A stretch of 64,000 nt of DNA from Hippopus hippopus (lineage: Eukaryota > Mollusca > Bivalvia > Cardiida > Cardiidae), in NCBI GenBank assembly GCA_946811185.2, contig OX328112.1:18891215-18955214 (forward strand), given 5' to 3'. This document shows positions 40,501 through 46,500 of this stretch, piece after piece. The stretch's first letter is position 1. The number at the start of each line of letters is the position of its first letter. Under the pieces are notes generated by a model. That model was not told where the DNA came from. It searched no databases and saw only the letters and a list, made by a program, of their open reading frames with translations. The position numbers and the translations under genes were made by a program.

Positions 40501-43500
40501 TTTCAAGAAATCACATTTGTACCCCTTATTTTCAGCTTTTTATCAAGGACTCTGAAGAAGAAGGCTTTTGAAAACATTGGAGGAAAAGGGGAAAATGCTG
40601 GTAACCAACATTTTCTGCTTTTCACACCATGCTTTTTATCATTTCTTGGACAATTTCCACCATTTTAGCCAAATTTATTTTCTCATCTGCATAATGCTTT
40701 CAATTTAGACAAGTCTAAAATATTATCCTCTGTATACAGACTTTCAAAACATCAAAATTACATCCCTTAATTTAAAGCTTTCACGTACAAACAAATATTT
40801 ACCTTCTTGACTTAGATATATTAACGTTTATAAAATAACGTTAAAAAATGTCTATTAAGAAGTTGTTTTAAAACAGTAACTGCACACAACAACACAACCA
40901 TGCAAACTCTGGTCTCACATTATAGTAACTCAATATCAAATCCTTCTCATTTAACTCTTTAGTAAGCAACGAAATTTTGGCCTTGTCCAAATTGAAAGCA
41001 TTTGCAGACTACAAATTGTGGAATTTTTCTTTAAATGGGTAGAAAACATTGTGGGAAAAGGAGAAAATGCTGGGTACAAGCATTTTTTTCCTTTTTCCCA
41101 ATGTTTTCAAAAGCTTTCTCAAAGTCATTGAAGCTTGGGATTGTTTGATAAAAAGTTACAGACCTTGAGGAGGAAGGCTTTTGAAAACATGCTAAAAGGA
41201 GAAAATGCTGATACCAGCTTTTCTTCTTTTATAATAATATTTGCTACCCTTTCAAACATAAATTCTTTCATTTGAACCACATTTCTTTTTTGTCTGCAAA
41301 TGCATTCAATTTGGGTGGGTCTAAAAGTTTGTTGTCTGGTAAAATGTAAGCAATCATGAGGTATAAGGCTTTTGAAAACATTGTTGGAAAGGGAGAAAAT
41401 TCTGGTAACCAACATCTTCTCTTTTTCCCCCACAATGTTTCCCACCTTTTTCAAAGAAAATATCTTCTAATTTGAGTAGCATATAATTTTTCGTATGCAA
41501 CTGCTCTCAATTTGGTTGAGTCTAAAATTTCGTCGTCTGGTAAAGACTTGATCACATGACTTGGAGAACTGACTTTAATTTTTGTTTCAAACACGTAAGA
41601 ATTGAAGATTGTTTTTTCACAGTAACAGGATGAGCAAAACATATAAGTTTTAATCACACAAACAAACTGAACTAACGGTAAACAAACATGTTTTTTTTTA
41701 TTTATCAGATTCATACTTTCTACAGGTTATCTTGACTTAAACTATTACCCAGTATTCTAAAGTACCTTTTGCAACTATTGTTACCTTAGCGGCCAGTGAA
41801 GATAAAGATCAGAGTCATTTAAATGCTTGAAAGAAAAATAGCGAAATTTGATAATGCCTATTTCCCCTATTAGGATTTTGTGGTAAACTGTTAAATAATA
41901 TGGAAATCATCAAGTAAAAGGAACAATTGCATGTTACATGCTAGCTCCTTTTCACATAAAAGCTGCTGACTGCACATAGGAATGTAAAGTTATATCTCAG
42001 TCAAGTTGGGTTTCCATGGTATATGTTTCAATCAAAATCTTTTTTTTTGCACAATAAGGATGAATCTGATAAAAGATAAACAATAAAAGGAAACATCAAA
42101 ACTGTTCAACTGGGAGATATACCTTCTTCTATGGGAACTTCCGTACCATCTATAAAAATATGTCACATAACATACCACATAAAATATCACTCAAAAATTT
42201 ATATCACAATAAACTATTATACATGTCCATCAATTAAGTCTTTATTTCATAAGAAAAAGACTGTCAGATTTCAACAATATCAATTCATCAAAAAGTAAAA
42301 TATGTATATCTTGATACAACTACTGGAAAAAACATTCTATCTGAACTGCTGAAGATTTGACAAATATATCAACAGCTTGTTACACAAATTTATCCAACAC
42401 TTGTCAATAAAATTTATCCTAAACTTTTCAGCCAATGACAAAATTTTATACTTGCCCAAATTTACAGTATTTGCAGATAACAAATAAAATGTGGCTGAAA
42501 CCATGGGATAATTCTTAAATAAAGGGTAGAAAACATTGTGGTAAAAAGAGAAAAAGTTCGTTTTGGGCGTTTTCTCCTTTTCTCACAATGCTTTCATGGG
42601 CTTTTTCCCCAGGATAGGTAAAACACAAAATTCAGTTGTAAAAGGTTAAAAAAGTAGCTTACCTTGCTGCCCAAATCTTAATTCCCATTCTCTCTCAAAC
42701 TCTTCATCTTCATCTACATACTCATAATCATTATGGTCTGAAATGACAGCAAAATGGGTTCTGTAATTTAGTTTTAACTTTTTAACATCCGACAAAAATT
42801 TAGACTTGTCCATATTGAAGGCATTTGCAGACGACAATTAAAAAATGGCTAAAAAAATGAAACTCGTCTTTGATAGGGTAGAAAATGTTATGGGGAAAAG
42901 GAGAAAATGCTGGTTACAATCAGTTAAATACAAGACTTGAAACAAGGGAGTCTCAGGTTTGAGTCCAAACCTTGGCCAATTTCTTTCCCAGAACTGGTTA
43001 TAGTCATTGCAACAGGATTCATTCCTCTCTCACTGATAATCATTGTATCAAAAAATGGCTAGGTGGGAAAGCAACCATTTGTTTTGTGCAAAGTACTAAT
43101 ACTGGTAAATGAAACTCCAGAAAAGCACAGATAGGTGCCTCTTTGATATAACTGAAACATTGAAAACGGTAATAACACCAATAAACATATTTCATCAGTT
43201 TAGCACTCTAAGAGTTAAAAAACTATACCAAAAACAAAAAACTCACCTATGGGCCTGTAGAGTGAGACAGGCAGACTTGGTTCTGAACAGCCATACTCAT
43301 TCCAAGCTCGGACTCTGAAGACATAATCTATCTTGTTGTGCAGATTTTGTACCTTATGGTTTAGTACTTTGAGGCCAGAAATAAGTTCTCTCCAGTCAAA
43401 ATTGGGTGGATTGCGAACCTAGAAATATAAAATTGTTTTAAATAGTTTACTTTACACATATTTGTTCTAAATCGATTGGGAAACAAGTACTTGCAAGTTA

Positions 43501-46500
43501 TACTAATCTTTCTTAATACTGCATCCTGGAAACTACACCTGTACTTGGGCTGAATGCGTGGGCCAGTCTAACGGTTGACGCCCGCTCCGTGGTATTGAAC
43601 TTGAGACCTTACGGTAACGAGGCCTATGCTCTACATAACGACCACGGACAGTGCAAATATTTCATATGCTTAACCCTCTCCCGAGTTTTAAAGAACCTAA
43701 GGAAGAGGTCTTTTGAAAACATGTGGCAAAAGGAGAAAATGCTGGTAACCAATATTTTCTCCTTTTCCCGCAATGTTTTCTACACTTCCAAAGGTGAATT
43801 TGTAACTTTTAGTCACATTCATTTTGTCTTCTGCAAGTACTCTTGATTTGGGAAAGTCTAAAATTTTGTTGTTTGGCAAAGGCTTGAATCAGAAATTTTC
43901 ATGTGTTATCTCAAACAGAAAATATATAACCTTTACAAACTTTTAACTCTCTATAAGATGACAAACTCTGGGTTTTTCCAAGTCCATAGCATTTTCAGAC
44001 AACATATTAGATCAAAAGGTTGCAATTGTTTTAGAAATGGAAAGAAATCATTGTTGGCAATGGAGACAAGAGCACCACATGTGGGTGCCAAGGCTCGGCT
44101 GCAAGTGCTTGATTTTCAATGAAAATTCTAAATCGAAAAAAGGGGCATAACTGTGTCAAAGGTGCTTTGATAGTTACCTGCCCTTGTTGAACAGGTTCCC
44201 ATTTTGATAGTTAACATCTTGTCTAAGTTTGAAGTAAATATCTTCATTAATAACAGAGATATTACAAAATGTCATAGTTTCTGCACAACGATGACGCTGA
44301 CCACGACCCAAGTGCTGCGACAATACCTCGACGTTTTTTTTTTTTAAACAGTTAAGCTAAAAATGCTGGTGACCGGCATTTTTTCCTTTTCCACAGTGTT
44401 TTCAAAAGCCTTCTTCTTCAAGGTTGTTCAAAGTCGGGATTGTGTGGTAAAGGGTCAAGACCCTTTATATGTTTCTGTAAGATCTATGTCATTTACTCTT
44501 TACCAGAGGACAAAATCTTTTGACTTGTCCAAGGTAAAAGTATTTGTAGACAACAAACTGACTGTGGCAATGATAGGAAATTTGTCCTTGAGAGATATAT
44601 AAAACATATCAGGAAAAGGAGAAATTGCTGATCCCATGCATGCAATTTGTTGTCTCTGCAAATGCTTCTGATTATGACAAGCCTAAAATTTTGTGGATGG
44701 TAAAGAATTAAATGTTTTCTGGATTGTATTTGAATCTATATTACATTCATACAAAGGTTGCTGCAAATAATTCATACTGACCTCAATGGTATATGTAAGG
44801 TTGGATGAACTCCTGATGGATTCTGGGACAGATGCTGATCGCCATGACAACTCAACAGTCTCAGGGTCAAGGACAACCATGTCTGGCTTGTCAATGGGCA
44901 ATCGTGGCGGAACTGAAAAAAAAAACCCAGATTTTTTATAATATTTTCCAGGACAGGGAAATCTGCTTAACCCACGAATGTTCCATATATGACCTATAGC
45001 TGAGATTTGTTTCAATAAAGTTTCTCTTTAAAAACATTTCAAACCTTTACCGCACAATTCCGAGTTTCATCAACTGCAAAGGAAGAAGGCTTTTGACAAC
45101 ATTGTAGGAAAAGGAGAAAATACTGGTAATCAGTATTTTCTCATTTTTTCCATTTTTCAAGGAAAATTTTAATCATTTGAGTCCACTTTCATTGTGTTGT
45201 TTGCAAATACTTTGAATTTTAAAACTAGATAAAAAGTATGCAACTTGGCAGCATTTTACCTACGGCAGTTTTATGATTAATTTTTCTGACATCGACTAAC
45301 ACTTGGACCGACCATAATAACAGTTTGTCATCTTCACAATAGTTTCATGCTTTAAATGGTATGATTTAAATTTAAATGCACTTTAATTTTTGGATTATTT
45401 ACTTTTGGTTGCCAGTAAGCCTGAAAATATAAGTCTCACAAAATGAAAAAAGTGTATTTGAAAAAGATGTCAATGTTTCAGTGTGATGATGCAGAAGACA
45501 ACAGTGATATACCAATACTTCAATATTTTTTCTTAAAAAAAAAACTAAGTATATACCACAAAAAAGTAAACTACCATATTTGGTCAAGTGGTCAATGTAG
45601 GTTCTGTTTAGTGACACATGGTCATATTCTACAGGCTTGTATTCCGCCAGAGTGAAAGGTTCCTTGGACATGGGAACTGAAATAAAGGTTACAACATATG
45701 TAAAATCCTACAACTGCCTAAACCATTTACAACACAATCCTAATTTTTAACAGCACAGCTTTTGAAAACATGGTGGAAAAAGGAGAAAATGCTGGTTATC
45801 AGCATTTTCTCCTTTTCCGACACTGTTTTCTATTGCCTCAAAAACAAACCTGATCATTTGAGCCGCAATGAAATTGTCATCTGCAAATGCGTTTAATTTG
45901 GACATGTCTATAATTTTATCATGTGGTAAAGAGTTAAAGGTTAAGTCTTTACCGAATAGCAACATTTTGAAATTGTTGAAATCCATAGCAATTGAAGACA
46001 AATTAATAAGTCTCAAATAGTACAAATTGTCTTTGATAAGACAGAAAACATTGCGAAAAAAGTAAAAATGATGGTTACCAGCATTTTTTTCCTTTTCCCA
46101 TAATATTTTCAAAAGCTGTTCTTTTCAGGGTCATTAAAAATCAGGATTACACTGTAAAGGGTTATTCTTTTAACACACTATCATGAATTTTAACTACCTA
46201 GAGGAAGAAGGCTTTTGAAAACATTGTGAGCAAATGAGAAAATGCTGGTGACCAGCATTTTCTCCTTTTTTCCCCCAAATTTTCTACCCTATCAAATACA
46301 AATCTTACATTTAGAGCCAGATTTAATTTGCTGTTTGCAAACGCTTTGGATTTGGACAACTCAACAATACAATTTTGTTGTGCGATGAAGAGTTAAGCAG
46401 GCAATCTGTAATAAGCAAACACATATGAGCCGCACTCTGGCAAAAGGGGGCTTAATGCATCATTGTGATACATGATACCAGCCCAAGTCATCACATAATT

